64,000 nucleotides of DNA from Mytilisepta virgata (taxonomy: Eukaryota > Mollusca > Bivalvia > Mytilida > Mytilidae). This document shows positions 10,401 to 20,580 of the stretch, one piece after another. A program made the position numbers and the translations under genes. The notes below the pieces were generated by a model. The model saw only the letters and a program-made list of their open reading frames with translations, was not told where the DNA came from and did not search any database. How positions within the stretch are numbered: position 1 is the first letter of the stretch; each line of letters opens with the position of its first letter. The stretch is from the NCBI GenBank assembly GCA_028015205.1, contig CM051512.1, forward strand, positions 3,842,755 through 3,906,754, read 5' to 3'.

Positions 10401-12477
10401 TAGGCATCACATTAATGCGGACGGATTGTCCCGTATCCCGTCTAGGGAAACTGAGTGTCCAAATTACAGATTGGACAGTGAAGTAACAGCCTTACCCTGT
10501 GGCGGTTGCCCTTACTGTACTAGAGTACATACGAATTGGGCCAGATTTTTGAGCGACGTAGATGAGGCAGTACCACTGAGTAAGAGAGTGCACGCCAGGA
10601 CTCCATCACTTAGAAACATGGCTTCTGCCATGATACTGTTGTTTCAGGGCGAGAACTTGTCCAATCAGGGGACCAAGTCCCCGGAAACGGTAAATACCAG
10701 CTCTCACCTTGAGACAAAGTCCCAGAGTTTAGGGGCTGCAGAGTTAAGCAGTCGAGATACAGAGCCCCTGGATGGGTGCCAAGACAATTGGTTTACTACC
10801 TCAATCGACTTGACAACTAGGTCAGATAGTTCCACCATTACAGTTCGAGGACAGAACAACTGTTATGTTGCTGCAATTTCCAGTGCAGATGGAATAAGTC
10901 TTTCTGGATTTTCTGCAGAGGAGGTCAAGTCCAAGCAATCTGAGGACCCAAATTTCAAATTTGTATTGGAGTGGCTGAAAGACAAAGTGGAGCCCAAAGA
11001 AAATGAACTTTTTCTTGCATCTCCAGCTGCAAAGAGCCACTGGCTAAACAGAAAGTTATTCCTCTTGGATGAGGAAGGTATTTTGAGAAGTTTGCCTAAG
11101 AAGGAAGGCAAGAACACTAGGCTTATGATACCAAGCAGTCTGCAAGACTCAGTTATGGCAATGTGCCATGAGCTCCCAAGTGCAGGGCACCAGGGTGTGC
11201 AGCGCACTATGGCGAAAGTGAAAGACAGGTACCACTGGTACAACATGTCGCGTGATATTACTAACTTTGTACTTAGCTGTGACACTTGTAACAAGTACAA
11301 AAAGCCTACAAGGTATGGCAGATGCCAGATGACTCCATATCACGCAGGAGCACCGATGGAGAGGGTACATCTCGATTTTATGGGACCACTCCCAAAGACT
11401 AAATCTGGGAATGAGCATATTCTCATGATGGTGGATCAATTCACCAAGTGGACCGAGTGTATCCCATTACCTTCTCAGACTGCAGAGGTTACTGCTCAGG
11501 CTGCAGTAAATGAATTTTTTGCAAGGTTCGGCTATCCATTCCAAATCTTTTCGGATCAGGGCCGTAACTTTGAAAGCTCACTTTTCAAAGCTGTATGCGA
11601 GCTTTTACAGATCCATAAAGCTCGGACGACTCCCTACAGACCGTCTGCTAATGGACAGGTCGAGAGACAGAATAGGAGTCTAATGGATGCAGTCCGATGC
11701 TTTGTTGATACCCAACAAGACGACTGGGATGTTCATTTGCCCCAGTTGGCAGGAGCTCTGCGCTCTAGTGTGAACAGAAGTACTGGGTTCACACCCAACA
11801 AACTTGTGTTGGGCCGAGAGACTAATCAGCCCGCAGACCTGATGTATGGTGACGTCAAGGAAACGACGTACTCAGGGGCGGAGGAATACGTAATGGGTTT
11901 GGAGAAGGCTATTAGACATTCTCACCAGATAGCCCGGAAGACACTAAAGACTACTCAGGCTAAGCTGAAAAAGGACTACGATCTCAAGGTTTTGGAGAAA
12001 CAGTACCAGCCTGGAGATTTGGTGTATGTACTAGACTCAGCTCAAGTTAAAGGCAAGAGCAAAAAGCTAAGTCCTCCTTGGAAAGGACCAGGTATGGTTA
12101 TTGCTAAGGTCACCCCCTATGTGTACAAAATCAAACTACAACGGGTCGTGTTCAACACAAACCACGATAGACTTAAGTTGTGTAGGGACCGTAGAATCCC
12201 GGGATGGCTGAAAGATTGCCAAGGGAAGTTTAAACAGGGTGATGACGTCCTTTCCTCAGATAAACCCAAGAAACCCAGTGATAAGAGGTATTGCATCTGC
12301 AAGGGCCCGGACACTGGTGAAATGATGGTGCAGTGTGATCACTGCAAAGACTGGTTTCACTTAACTTGTGTTTCCCTAAGCCCTCAGGAAGCAGAAGACT
12401 TGTCTGCTTACAGATGTCCTAACTGTCAGTTAGTGGTACGGAACCTTCCTAAGGCAAAGAAAGGACAGTTCAGGTAA
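7441..12477 (+). CDS. pol: gypsy Gag C-terminus and Pol polyprotein with C-terminal PHD finger
   Basis: 1678 codons, one open frame; the ATG at 7441 is an internal gag codon, not the native start. Order: rest of capsid; CCHC zinc knuckle (CFKCGKEGHRIRNC, residues 225-238); aspartic protease (VDTGSEVT, D310); RT with FLDD (residues 737-740); RNase H (DTDASD near 883, RTDHSSLTW near 950); integrase HHCC zinc region (about 1249-1290); catalytic D (LDFMGP, about 1311), D (FSDQGRNF, about 1372) and E1408 (NGQVERQN); GPY/F-like module (KLSPPWKGPG). The end is a C4HC3 PHD finger (YCICK, VQCDHCKDWFH, CPNC, about residues 1616-1665), resembling H3K4me-reading PHDs. Every catalytic residue checked is present. 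The protein makes and integrates cDNA; the PHD may target integration to chromatin (inference). Confidence 0.93.
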   Translation: MEKRFGFQELPETSQVQFQNSTQGIKETLEDWADRVLSLASKAFRDLPEDHMTKQAIMKFCQGCSDSQAGQHACNVKPTSMESAMDTIKWYQHSSKAVQSNRKEDTSKSKDSDPIVVTTEPVVHGIGGPRPNVTDSRLSKMEEQMKALMATVSTLAEELKRSNQGQARYNTTGTRSQGFNKNQGQSRSTSGTGSQGTAPPRQGRRQFNRLRRNNSNDRQFSNTACFKCGKEGHRIRNCPEWKTSSIDAPLKQSTTKKQRSPAKGVYNEYHSESSQEEGISGSASVRTLGSAQLLRVPVDIQDKKVVALVDTGSEVTILSDKIFDTLKHKPYVIRETVMHGAGRGMAMTCRITNPTRFKVKDLKFTHSLYVAPLDCEMILGYDFLESNGAVLDLKKKQMTVRGSMVPLLVGSETSHQPRVNRVTVPARITVPPRSVLRMKCESTTLDTDFIIEPTIKQKLLVPRTLCAKGQTPQVCFLNLGDSPVKLIKGQPVAEAEEVTIVNSMSTPSVGVLSEPKSQKTTVKDEQLPAHLQELFLSSSHELSKSQKRQLKDLLLEYSDVFAKDDFDLGDFTAIEHSIDTGTAKPVKQRMRRTPACFVNEEEAHLKKMLDAGVIKPSISDWCSAPVLIRKRDGGVRWCIDYRALNAVTVKDVYPLPLIEECLDTLSDNVWYSKLDANSAYWQVRVRNEDRKKTAFITKYGLFECVKMSFGLCNAPGTYARVMNLLLRGLTWKTVLAFLDDILVLGTDFESHLKNLRDVFARFRQYKIKLKPRKCQLFRRSVEFLGRKVSVKGLEISKQHLGPVPDWPIPTNTREVEQFLGFANYHRSFIRNYAKIASPLYEITGKKPFQWSHERQLAFVDLKERLMRAPVLTLPNNRDYFILDTDASDKAIGAELIQVQKGVERTIAYGSFSLTPEQKKYCTTRKELLAVIRFTRQFRHYLLGKQFTVRTDHSSLTWLLNFKEPQGQLARWLEELSQYDMVIKHRPGRHHINADGLSRIPSRETECPNYRLDSEVTALPCGGCPYCTRVHTNWARFLSDVDEAVPLSKRVHARTPSLRNMASAMILLFQGENLSNQGTKSPETVNTSSHLETKSQSLGAAELSSRDTEPLDGCQDNWFTTSIDLTTRSDSSTITVRGQNNCYVAAISSADGISLSGFSAEEVKSKQSEDPNFKFVLEWLKDKVEPKENELFLASPAAKSHWLNRKLFLLDEEGILRSLPKKEGKNTRLMIPSSLQDSVMAMCHELPSAGHQGVQRTMAKVKDRYHWYNMSRDITNFVLSCDTCNKYKKPTRYGRCQMTPYHAGAPMERVHLDFMGPLPKTKSGNEHILMMVDQFTKWTECIPLPSQTAEVTAQAAVNEFFARFGYPFQIFSDQGRNFESSLFKAVCELLQIHKARTTPYRPSANGQVERQNRSLMDAVRCFVDTQQDDWDVHLPQLAGALRSSVNRSTGFTPNKLVLGRETNQPADLMYGDVKETTYSGAEEYVMGLEKAIRHSHQIARKTLKTTQAKLKKDYDLKVLEKQYQPGDLVYVLDSAQVKGKSKKLSPPWKGPGMVIAKVTPYVYKIKLQRVVFNTNHDRLKLCRDRRIPGWLKDCQGKFKQGDDVLSSDKPKKPSDKRYCICKGPDTGEMMVQCDHCKDWFHLTCVSLSPQEAEDLSAYRCPNCQLVVRNLPKAKKGQFR

Positions 12478-13002
12478 ATCTATTTTTTTTATTTAAGATG
12501 ATTCATGACTGTTCGAGACAGAACTTATTTAGTTTTTTAATCCTCTGGAGTATTAGGAGTTTTTTCCCCAGTATTGGATATATGCAATGTACCTAGTTGG
12601 GAAGTTATCATCTCGGGTGAGATGTTGTTCAGGTATTTTTACCCGAAGGGCCGGGTTTGTGCATGCCTAAGGCCGGCATGGATTCTTTTCACGAGTTGTG
12701 AGTCGACATAGGCCCCAAGTTGTAGTAGTCGCTAGGTTTGCAGGGGATAGTTTTTTGTTGTTTTGTCTATGCTCCAGAGTGGATTTGTGCTTTTGTAATT
12801 TAATGTTTGTGATTTTGACCCTGAAAAATTTTTTTTTGGGAACGGTTAACTTTAATTATTTCTCTCCTAGCAGGGACTGGGGGGATGGTTTTTAAGTTTT
12901 CAATTGTTCCCGAGTTATACCGGATATGACTTACGGTTCACAGTGACCCAGCCCGGGGAGATAAAGTTTCGTCCTTTGTCGGAACACTAGTTCCTCCTTT
13001 TC
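12478..13002 (+). other. gypsy 3' untranslated region
   Basis: About 525 bp between the pol stop and the polypurine tract. There is no env-like or other ORF of note. Confidence 0.7.
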
Positions 13003-13016
13003 AAAACGGAGGGGGG
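13003..13016 (+). promoter_or_regulatory. polypurine tract
   Basis: aaaacggagggggg lies directly before the TG of the 3' LTR, the normal place for the plus-strand primer. Confidence 0.85.
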
Positions 13017-13328
13017 TGAAGTGTAATTACCCTCTACCCGGGTGAACCGTGGGTCTGGAGTGCTCCAGGGAATCTGGAGTGCGTCAAGGAACCTGATAGC
13101 GGGAATATGCAGACCAATATTCCCTGCGCATGGGCAGAGCGGGAATCGCTCTCTTCTGCTAGATGTTCAAACCTGCGAGGCGGACAAACGACGAAGAGAC
13201 AGACCAAGAGAAGTTTAGAGGTAAGGAGCATTGTGACACATTCCATATATTATACCGCTGATCTCAGATCCCACCGTGAGCGGAGGATAAGGGTTTTCCG
13301 ACCTAAGTAGGTCTATTAAAACACATCA
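13017..13328 (+). repeat. 3' LTR (312 bp)
   Basis: Identical by eye to the 5' LTR (3113-3424), followed by GGGG matching the 5' flank. Confidence 0.95.
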
Positions 13329-13332
13329 GGGG

Positions 13333-13605
13333 CCCGACTTCTGGAAATTTATTTCTTTTTTATTTTCTTTTTTTTTGTTATCTTATTTCATGAGTACTTT
13401 TAATAAATATTCACTGTAACAACGAATATTCTGCGTTTATTATCAATATGCAATACACTATCCACGTCCTTATACTAAAAATCCTAGGATTCGAGTTGTC
13501 AAAACACGGACTTATTTTACTAGGAAACAAAAGGCCGGGGGACACATTTACTGTTACACTCACAAGTTTAAATTGGATAATTGTGAAATTATTTGTTTCT
13601 TTAAA
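13333..13605. other. unassigned AT-rich sequence with a small repeat
   Basis: Contains acggacttattttactagg and acatttactgttac (about 13500-13560), which recur at about 14465-14540 on the other side of a Penelope-like insertion. The two stretches may be flanks of one older repeat or two copies of it. Confidence 0.4.
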
Positions 13606-13715
13606 TAGACAATAGAATAGAATAGAATAGAATAGAAAAGAATATTTTTATTTCCCAAAGTACAGGGCCCATAAAGGGCATAAAATCAGATACAATTGAT
13701 TGACATAATTGGTAA
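13606..13715 (-). mobile_element. LINE 3'-end fragment with (AATAG)n tail
   Basis: Read on the minus strand, a short 3' end (ttatgggccctgtactttgg then aaataaaaata) runs into (TATTC)n, seen on the plus strand as AATAG repeats at about 13611-13636. A short-tandem-repeat tail is typical of CR1/L2-like LINEs. No coding part remains. Confidence 0.5.
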
Positions 13716-13723
13716 GGAACATG

Positions 13724-14303
13724 TGACGACAAAACTTTATGACAAACGTTCCTATTGTTAATTTTCCCTTCTTGAGTAGCAATATAACAGCATCGCCTGC
13801 ATATGGAGTCTACGTTTCTCAGCTTATCCGATTTTCAAGGGCATGCGTGAGTTACCCTGACTTTCGACAAAGAGGATTAATGCTGACACAAAAGCTTCTT
13901 AACCAGGGCTTTATCAAGGATAAATTGATGTCATCACTTAAGGAATTTTACTGTCGTCATCACTAATTGATTGACCATTACAGTGTTCCAATATCTAAGA
14001 TGATGTTGGACATGTTCCCAATGTCGTTACATTTCATGTGCCTCCACTGATTTGTGACTTCCAACGGACTGACTTTGTTGAACTTCACGATGGGTGCCGT
14101 ATACGGAGCAAGAACTGCTTACCATTCCGGAGCACCTGGGTTCACTCCTGGTTTTTATAGGAGTTCGTGTTGTTCATTGTTTTTATAGTTTTCTGTGTTT
14201 ATTTGCTGTGCTTGTGGTTGTTCATTTAACTTCCCGGGTTTGTCTGTCCAATGGATTACGTTTTTTATTGCTCCTTAGGTATATTTGTCCTTTTTAATAA
14301 TAA

Positions 14304-14331
<28 letters not shown>
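13724..14331 (+). mobile_element. Penelope-like element 3' fragment (subfamily 1)
   Basis: Closely matches 24164-24750: the last ~100 codons of the RT ORF (YGVYVSQLIRFSRACVSYPDF, LLNQGFI), then the 3' UTR with ttccggagcacctgggttc and ttcgtgttgttcattg. It lacks about 13 bp near 13750 and carries a stop in place of the glutamate codon after the CRHH segment. It ends in an A run (about 14297-14331). A dead, 5'-truncated copy. Confidence 0.85.
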
Positions 14332-14335
<4 letters not shown>

Positions 14336-15187
14336 CTACAAACAAAACAATTGTTGTGACGTTCCAATTAAGTCCCAGAAACAATTTTCCTAGAACATAT
14401 ATTACTAGTTATGGGCTCGTTTTCCTAGGAAAATTAATCCTGGGACTAAATTTTATAGTAAAATTAAAAACACGGACTTAATTTACTAGGAAACAAAGTC
14501 CGACTGACATATTTTGCTACGGGACTACATTTACTGTTACATTCAGAATTACATATCAAGGAGTTGAAGTAACCAACTTTTTTAATTTCACATTTGTTTC
14601 CGGGGTTTCTCATCAAGAAATCGGTTTCCTTACTTATTTGGGACACACATTAGTATTATTCAATATGCACAGACAGCAAAAGAAAGAATTTACTGTAGTG
14701 TTTTTTTTTTACATATGTGATAAGGCTACATTTAAAAGTTTTTAGTTATGTTGTATTTTTGTCATTGTGTATTTAATAAATATCTGTAAACTAGCGATAT
14801 TTTGCAATGATTAAACCATGCAGTCATCTACTGTTCTTTAATTTATTGGAGTTTGTTGTAATCAAGCAGTAAAATACCCTGAAAATACAATTACAACAAT
14901 ATTCTGTCTAAAGAGAGATAATTCAGACAAGTTTTCGAGGCAAATTATGAATCCAATATAAAAATACCACACAAAATCATAGAATTATCACTCAAAATCG
15001 TAATGCTTCGTTTTTCATTATGGTTCTCAAAATATGCAACTTATGCAAATTCAGATGAAGAACAGCTATTGGTCTTACAAGAATTAAGTATAAATAATAA
15101 AAAACATATAGCAAAAATTGCAGCATATTACACTTGCAATAAGCTGACATATAGCAGACAATAAATGGGCATTTAAAAAGTCAGAAT
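14332..15187. other. unassigned AT-rich sequence
   Basis: No gene. It contains the partner of the 13.5-kb repeat (14465-14540). A stretch at about 14715-14790 (ataaggctacattt and ttgtcattgtgtatttaat) recurs at about 19275-19350, next to a decayed gypsy element. Confidence 0.4.
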
Positions 15188-16110
15188 ATGAATATATATA
15201 TATGCTCAAACTCTTTTAGGTCGTTTTTTGGTAAAGATAAACAAAAGAACTATGTCAATTGGACCTGCTTTGATATGATAACTGCATGTGAATTTTTACT
15301 AGATAACATTCTTGTTCGCTATGGAGATTCCGTATATCGCCATGTAATCGGAATTCCAATGGGGACTAACTGTGCACCATTTATTGTGGACCTGTTTCTC
15401 TATTGTTACGAATCACAATTTATATCTAAAATAAGCAAAGATCCAACGAAACAACATTTGATACACAAATTTAACACTTTTAGATATTTGGATGATATTT
15501 TGGCTGTCAATAATGACGACTTCAGTATGTACACTAAAGAGATTTATCCTGTGAACTGACTAATAAAGCTAATACTAACAATGAACACTGCCCTTTCCTG
15601 GTTCTTGATATCTATATCTCTAACGGGAAGATTAATACTAAAATTTACGATAACAGAGATGATTTTTCATTTCCTATTGTTAATTATCCGTTTTAGACAG
15701 CGACGTTCCCTTGGCATCATCGTAGGGTGTTTATATATCTCAAATTATTCGATTCGCTCGTGTATGTAACAATGTACTTGATTTTAACGAATGAAATCTC
15801 TGTATTACTGAAATATTATTACGCCATGGATTTCGATATTACAAACTTGTCAAAACTTTTACTAAATTTTATCATCGGTATAAGAACCTCATTCGTAAAT
15901 ATAAATCAACGTGCAAACATCTTATATGTTCAGGTATTTCACATCCCCATATTTTATGGTAATATTCTATACAGAGGACAAACATGTCGTCATTCACATG
16001 AAAAGCTAATCAAACCTTTTAACAGACTTATCAACAAGGGATATAGATACGATATTGTTGTCAAGTCATTAAAGATGGCATTTTTGGAATTAATATTGAT
16101 TTACTCATAG
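15188..16110 (+). pseudogene. Penelope-like RT, decayed (subfamily 2)
   Basis: Broken in at least two frames. It has recognisable Penelope-like RT core motifs (VIGIPMGTNCAP near 15350 and FRYLDDILAVNN near 15490), then KIYDNRDDFSFPIVNYPF-like sequence in another frame. The C-terminal part (15727-16110, HIPIFYGN, LYRGQTC, GYRYDIVVKSLKMAF) is not found in the subfamily-1 ORF at 22858. The 5' half is missing. It is followed by a 3' UTR that is also found as three antisense fragments elsewhere in the window. Confidence 0.8.
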
Positions 16111-16795
16111 GGTCTTTGCATCTTAAATAAACACATTTATTCTACAAACCAGTTGTTGGCATGATACGGGTTATGTTCTTCTCGTATAATTTATGATGGC
16201 ATAATACTTAACCCCTAACTGTGGGAGGGGGGGATTGTGGCGGATTTTCTATATGATATAGACATAATCTTTCGATCAGTTTAATTGAGGTCTGAAGCTG
16301 GTATTTCAGTAACTGCTAGTAGTCCTTTGTTATATGTTTATCATTATCACTTTGCTTAGTTTCTTCTATTACATTTTTGAATATCGTACTCGCACATCTT
16401 TTGAACGGGTTTTTACTTTGGGTATCGCTTGGTGTTTGTTTATTCCACATTGGCTACAGGTATAGGGGAGGGTTGAGATCTCGCAAAACATGTTTAAGCC
16501 CACCACATTTTTGCACCTGTCCCAAGTCAGGAACTTCTAGCCTTTGTTAGTCTTGTGTGTTTTTTAAATTGTGGTTCATTCTTATGTTTCGGAGTTTAGT
16601 GTGTAGTCCGTTTTGGTGAACTTGTATACATTATTGTTTAGGAGCTAGCTAAAGCCAGCCTCCAGGTGCAGAATTTCTCGCTGCGTTGAAGACTCACTGG
16701 TAGCCTTGAGCTGTTTTCTGCTCTTTGGTCGGGTTGTTGTCTCCTTGACACATTCCCCGTTTCCGTTCTCTATTCTATTAGTAAAAACAGCAAAT
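16111..16795 (+). repeat. 3' UTR of Penelope-like subfamily 2
   Basis: Directly follows the decayed subfamily-2 RT. Key blocks are tgtttattccacattggcta, cctgtcccaagtcaggaac, ctgctctttggtcgggttg and ccgtttccgttctctattc. The reverse complement of the later part recurs at 34250-34596 (continuing at 43265-43345), 46788-46882 and 62130-62480. Confidence 0.75.
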
Positions 16796-17780
16796 AAAGC
16801 CAAAAGTATTGATATAAACAGCATTAGAACACAAAACATACCTCGCATGAGGTGCGAAGGTTTGTCTGGTACAAACTGTAGTTTTTCCTTCACTTCATCA
16901 TAAGCATATAGCCATCAAAAATACATAACAGGTATCAATCCGAAGAAACAAATATTAAAATTAAAACTAACCATATCCTGTACACAAAAATGCAGCTATT
17001 TTCAACATACTGCCATTATTCAAACATTGCTCAAATTTACTCAAGATTGCACTCCTAAAAGTAGAATCTATTTACATGTTTAAATACTCAGTTTATGGAT
17101 CATATTAACCCAGTTCTAACTTTTCGGTTTCCTAAATGGTTATTTTTATTATTTTATTATAAATATCTGTATTTTATCTTTATTTATGCATCTTAAATTA
17201 TCTTAACAGTTTCAAGTCTTTAGTTTATGGTTTAATTTAATTTTACGGATAATTCTCATTTTACACATCCAACGATTCATACCAAATTCACACTAAATAT
17301 GATTAAAATTGGATTATTAGTATATTGTTTATAGGAAAAAACCTTATCTATAAAATTGGACAGTTCAAGGATAGGAATAAAGGTAGCAAAATCAACTGGA
17401 CAAAAACAAAATGTCCATCATGTCAGACAATTTTTCCAGTTCTCCCTTAGAACAAAAGAAACACAGAGAAATTTCCCTCTAAAAATAAACAACCAATAAG
17501 GACATAGAAAATTAGGGTGCAAAGGTGACAATTATAACACCTATCTATAATTACTAAATAGATGTACATTAAAACCAGTAGTCACTAAACATGACTTAAT
17601 TGAAAAACTACAGTAGCATCAATATTATCTTTATTGAAACTTTCAATATAAATCTAGTTTGACATTTAATGACTACAATCAGTTCTGAAATAAATAATTA
17701 TTATAATCAATAATAATTATGAATAATAAACTAATATTAATTATATACCCCTGAAAATGATCTCTACCGCATATCTTTGG
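16796..17780. other. unassigned AT-rich sequence
   Basis: About 1 kb with no gene, RNA or repeat recognised. Confidence 0.5.
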
Positions 17781-17781
17781 T

Positions 17782-17945
17782 TCAGTATTCATATCACTGC
17801 AGATGGTGTTGTTCTGATATTCTGATATGAATTAATAAATTACCTTTTTTAGAATTTTAGAATTGCTTCAATATGTTTTAGTTACAGTAGAATTGTAATC
17901 TGCTAGTTTTGTCATTCCCTTTCTTTGTCATTGGTCAGTTATGGT
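17782..17945 (+). repeat. direct repeat flanking decayed gypsy, copy 1
   Basis: Matches 19362-19506: shared blocks ttcagtattcatat, agaattgcttca, ttagttacagtag and ttgtcattggtcagtta. The copies are about 1.4 kb apart with gypsy sequence between them. Confidence 0.65.
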
Positions 17946-19070
17946 CAACTGGTATGCATGGAATTTCTCAAGTTAAAGCGATCAAAAGGAGGACATGAGA
18001 ACATCCTAGTCATCGTAGTTCACTTCAAGAGATTTGTCATTGCCATACCAACAGACAGCTAAGACTACGGCCAAAGCTTTTGTTGACAGTTTCATCCTAC
18101 ATATGGCATTCCAGAGAGAATCCACTGCTACCAGACAAGAACTTTGTCAGCGAAGTCATCAAGGAACTCTGTGCTGTGACTGGTATGAAAAGGCCAAGAA
18201 CCACTCCCTATCATCTAACGGGAATAGGATGTTCGAGCGATTCAACCGGACACTTCTGAACATGTTTGGAACGTTAGAGCAGAAAGCCAACTGGAATGAC
18301 AATTTACTTCCTTTAGTACATGCGTACAGTTGTAATCGCCACGAGTCTACATGTGTATCACCCTACTTTCTCATGTTTGGCAGACATATCCGACTTCCGA
18401 TCGGCTTTGCGTTTAGTTTACCTGAGGGCACCAAGCTGGCAAAGATTGGCACATGTTTACCAACTTGCAGATAAAGTGTCCGGCTGAAGCCAACCAGAAA
18501 GAGGACTACGGTCTTCGAGTTATAGGGACAGCTATCCAGAAGCGGGAACGAGAAAAAAGAATTTACTTTTACCTGTTGGCCGGTTTCATCAGAGATAAGA
18601 TTACACCACAAGAAGAGAAACCAAAACCAGTATCAAGACCCAGAAGAAGACTGCCAAGTACAGTTGACCATACTTCTTTAGATGACACCTTAGACGAATC
18701 AGTAGACGAATCAACGGTGGAGTTTGAAGTAGAATACGTATTGGACATACCAGCGTCCAGTAAAGTATCATTTGCTGAGACACCAGCTGTTGACGTTGAG
18801 TCAGCACAGGATGAAGTCTCTATTTCATCTCAGAACGTCCAGCTTGAGAACATCCGAGGGTCGGAAGAAGAGACAGAAGGAAGCGCTTCGGAGGTTGCAG
18901 ATATTCCTGAGATTGAATTACCGGAAAACACACCTTGTGATACACTTCAGTTCCAGGAGCCAGATGAGGTTTCACCACCACCAGTTGATCTCAGTTGATC
19001 GGGTAGAGAACGAAAGCCACCAGCTTGGATCTTATATTGACATTATGACATTTCAGCTGTAGGAGTTCCA
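17946..19070 (+). pseudogene. decayed Ty3/gypsy integrase and C-terminal region
   Basis: Remains of a gypsy integrase unrelated in detail to the intact element at 3.1 kb. A core stretch near 17960-18060 still reads as integrase (KGGHENILVIV), then QQTAKTTAKAFVDSF. A later frame gives NGNRMFERFNRTLLNMFGTL, which holds the catalytic glutamate, then FLMFGRHIRLPI (18034-18474). The central catalytic Asp segment is scrambled by frameshifts. An acidic tail follows (18453-18998), then GRERKPPAW near 19003. Several stops and frame changes; inactive. Confidence 0.8.
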
Positions 19071-19361
19071 TCTACTGTGCAGTCTGGTCAGATCGTGACG
19101 GTAACACCATATACCCAGAGTACCTATGAATGGCAGAGGAAGGCATAGTATATTACCTAACTACGTTAGCTTGTTCACCATTGTTTTCTGGGCTACATGC
19201 AGAGGGAAGCTCCTCTTTTCATCCTTGATGTAGTGAGCCACAGCAGACATGACGAATGACGGGACGTCATTCCACAACTGTATGTGGTAAGGCTACATTT
19301 TAAGGTTATTAGTTACGTTATATTTTTGTCATTGTGTATTTAATATATATATATTTGTTTC
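19071..19361. other. sequence after the decayed gypsy pol, possible 3' LTR remnant
   Basis: Contains acgacgggacgtcattccac and a block at about 19275-19350 that recurs at about 14715-14790. It could be 3' UTR/LTR of the decayed gypsy family; no paired LTR was found. Confidence 0.35.
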
Positions 19362-19506
19362 AGTATTCATATTACAGCACATCCTGATATTTTGATCAAT
19401 TATTACCTATTCAGAATTTCAGAATTGCTTCAGTATGTCTTAGTTACAGTAGATTTGCAGTCTGCTATTTTTGTTAATTCCTTTTATTTGTCATTGGTCA
19501 GTTACT
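19362..19506 (+). repeat. direct repeat flanking decayed gypsy, copy 2
   Basis: Partner of 17782-17945. It runs directly into a Penelope-like 3' UTR at 19507. Confidence 0.65.
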
Positions 19507-19830
19507 CTTCCGTAGCACCTGAGTGTAGCCCCGGTTTTTTTGGTGGGGTCCATGTTGTTAATGTGTTTTTAGTTTTTAATTTCTTGTAAGTGCTTGTATT
19601 GTTTTGGTCTTGTCTTCGTTGTTGTCCGGAGTTTATCAGTTGTTTCGATTCCCCCCTTCAAATATCCCTTTGATATTTCTTGACTTTAGTTATGATCAGA
19701 TGCTTATAGATGTAATTTCTATTGTCACTTCCTGAGTACTGATTGTTTGGAGAAGCCATTTTTGTATGTGGTCTGATTTGATCCGACTTAAAGTTTACTA
19801 TTGTCCTGGGTTCATCATTTCTGATTTAAA
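19507..19830 (+). mobile_element. Penelope-like 3' UTR fragment
   Basis: Carries the recurrent block: ttccgtagcacctgag, then an accccggttttt-like run, then ggtggggtccatgttgtt. It is diverged from the subfamily-1 ends and has no coding part. Confidence 0.6.
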
Positions 19831-20315
19831 GGTATTTTTCTAACAAATCCCCTAACAGTTGCATTTTTCAAATTTTCCTATTCATAAAATGAATGATATT
19901 CTGGGTATAAATGATATTTGTGTAATTGGGTTTGGAAGGTCTACTTGATTGGGATATATATTTGCATATATAAATATTAAATATTAAATCAGTTTCATAT
20001 GTATCATTGACTTTAATCTAATAAATCTACATAAAATTGATTAAATAACTGTTTTCATAAATAGGGATAATCCCAGTAAAAAGTGTGAAAGATGGATAAC
20101 ATATTAAACCATAGTCAATTATTGAAAGGTTAATTTCGATATACACTGTATCCTAATGCGACAAAATATGCGCAAAAGTCCAAGCAAGCGATAAAGTCTT
20201 TTTATTTTCCATAAGGAAAAAGAAATAACAAAAATAAGCACCATTTTTAATTGCTGGAATCCCTTACTTTTCGTCCGATGTTAAAATAGACGAATTGTCA
20301 ATTTTATTTTAATGA
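19831..20315. other. unassigned AT-rich sequence
   Basis: No gene or repeat recognised. Confidence 0.5.
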
Positions 20316-20319
20316 GTGA

Positions 20320-20580
20320 ATCAGCGCAAATGGCCTGCGTTAATCGGGGGTAATGCGGAACTGCTGTGTGTCCACAACATTTTACAGGAAAACGAGCTTA
20401 TTGGAAAATTGACTAACACTGCTTACCAGTCAAAACTCTGGACAACTGGTACATCCGGACATGTCCCCAGATTGGTCACCTATCCCGAAACGACCACTGT
20501 ATATACAGGTGAAACGAAGAATGCTATGAAATACCTCATTCCTGTTTCACAATCTATAATTGCTTATATACATGTATTTG
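20320..20580 (+). repeat. interspersed repeat, copy 1 of 2
   Basis: Related to 32090-32320: shared cttattgggaaattgactaac-like block, ctctggacaactggtacat-like block, ggacatgtcccc and aatgctatgaaatacctcat. The ORF over it is probably fortuitous. Family unknown. Confidence 0.6.

Larger units (their letters stand above)
3113..13328 (+). mobile_element. Ty3/gypsy LTR retrotransposon, complete, with nested LINE
   Basis: A complete LTR element of about 10.2 kb including a nested LINE (5809-7440). Order: 5' LTR, tgg-initial primer binding site, gag, zinc knuckle, protease, RT, RNase H, integrase with GPY/F-like module, PHD finger, polypurine tract, 3' LTR. RT-RNase H-integrase order is that of Ty3/gypsy (Metaviridae). 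The LTRs begin TG, end CA, are identical by eye, and are flanked by GGGG on both sides (3109-3112 and 13329-13332), a likely 4-bp target duplication. Apart from the LINE, the gag-pol frame has no stop or frameshift. Identical LTRs mean a recent insertion. The element reads away from the N6AMT1-like gene. Confidence 0.93.

Noticed and set aside
13017..13328. Solo LTR or tandem duplication instead of a paired LTR
   Set aside because: A primer binding site, intact gag-pol and polypurine tract lie between the two copies in the right order, with matching GGGG flanks, so they are paired LTRs of one element.
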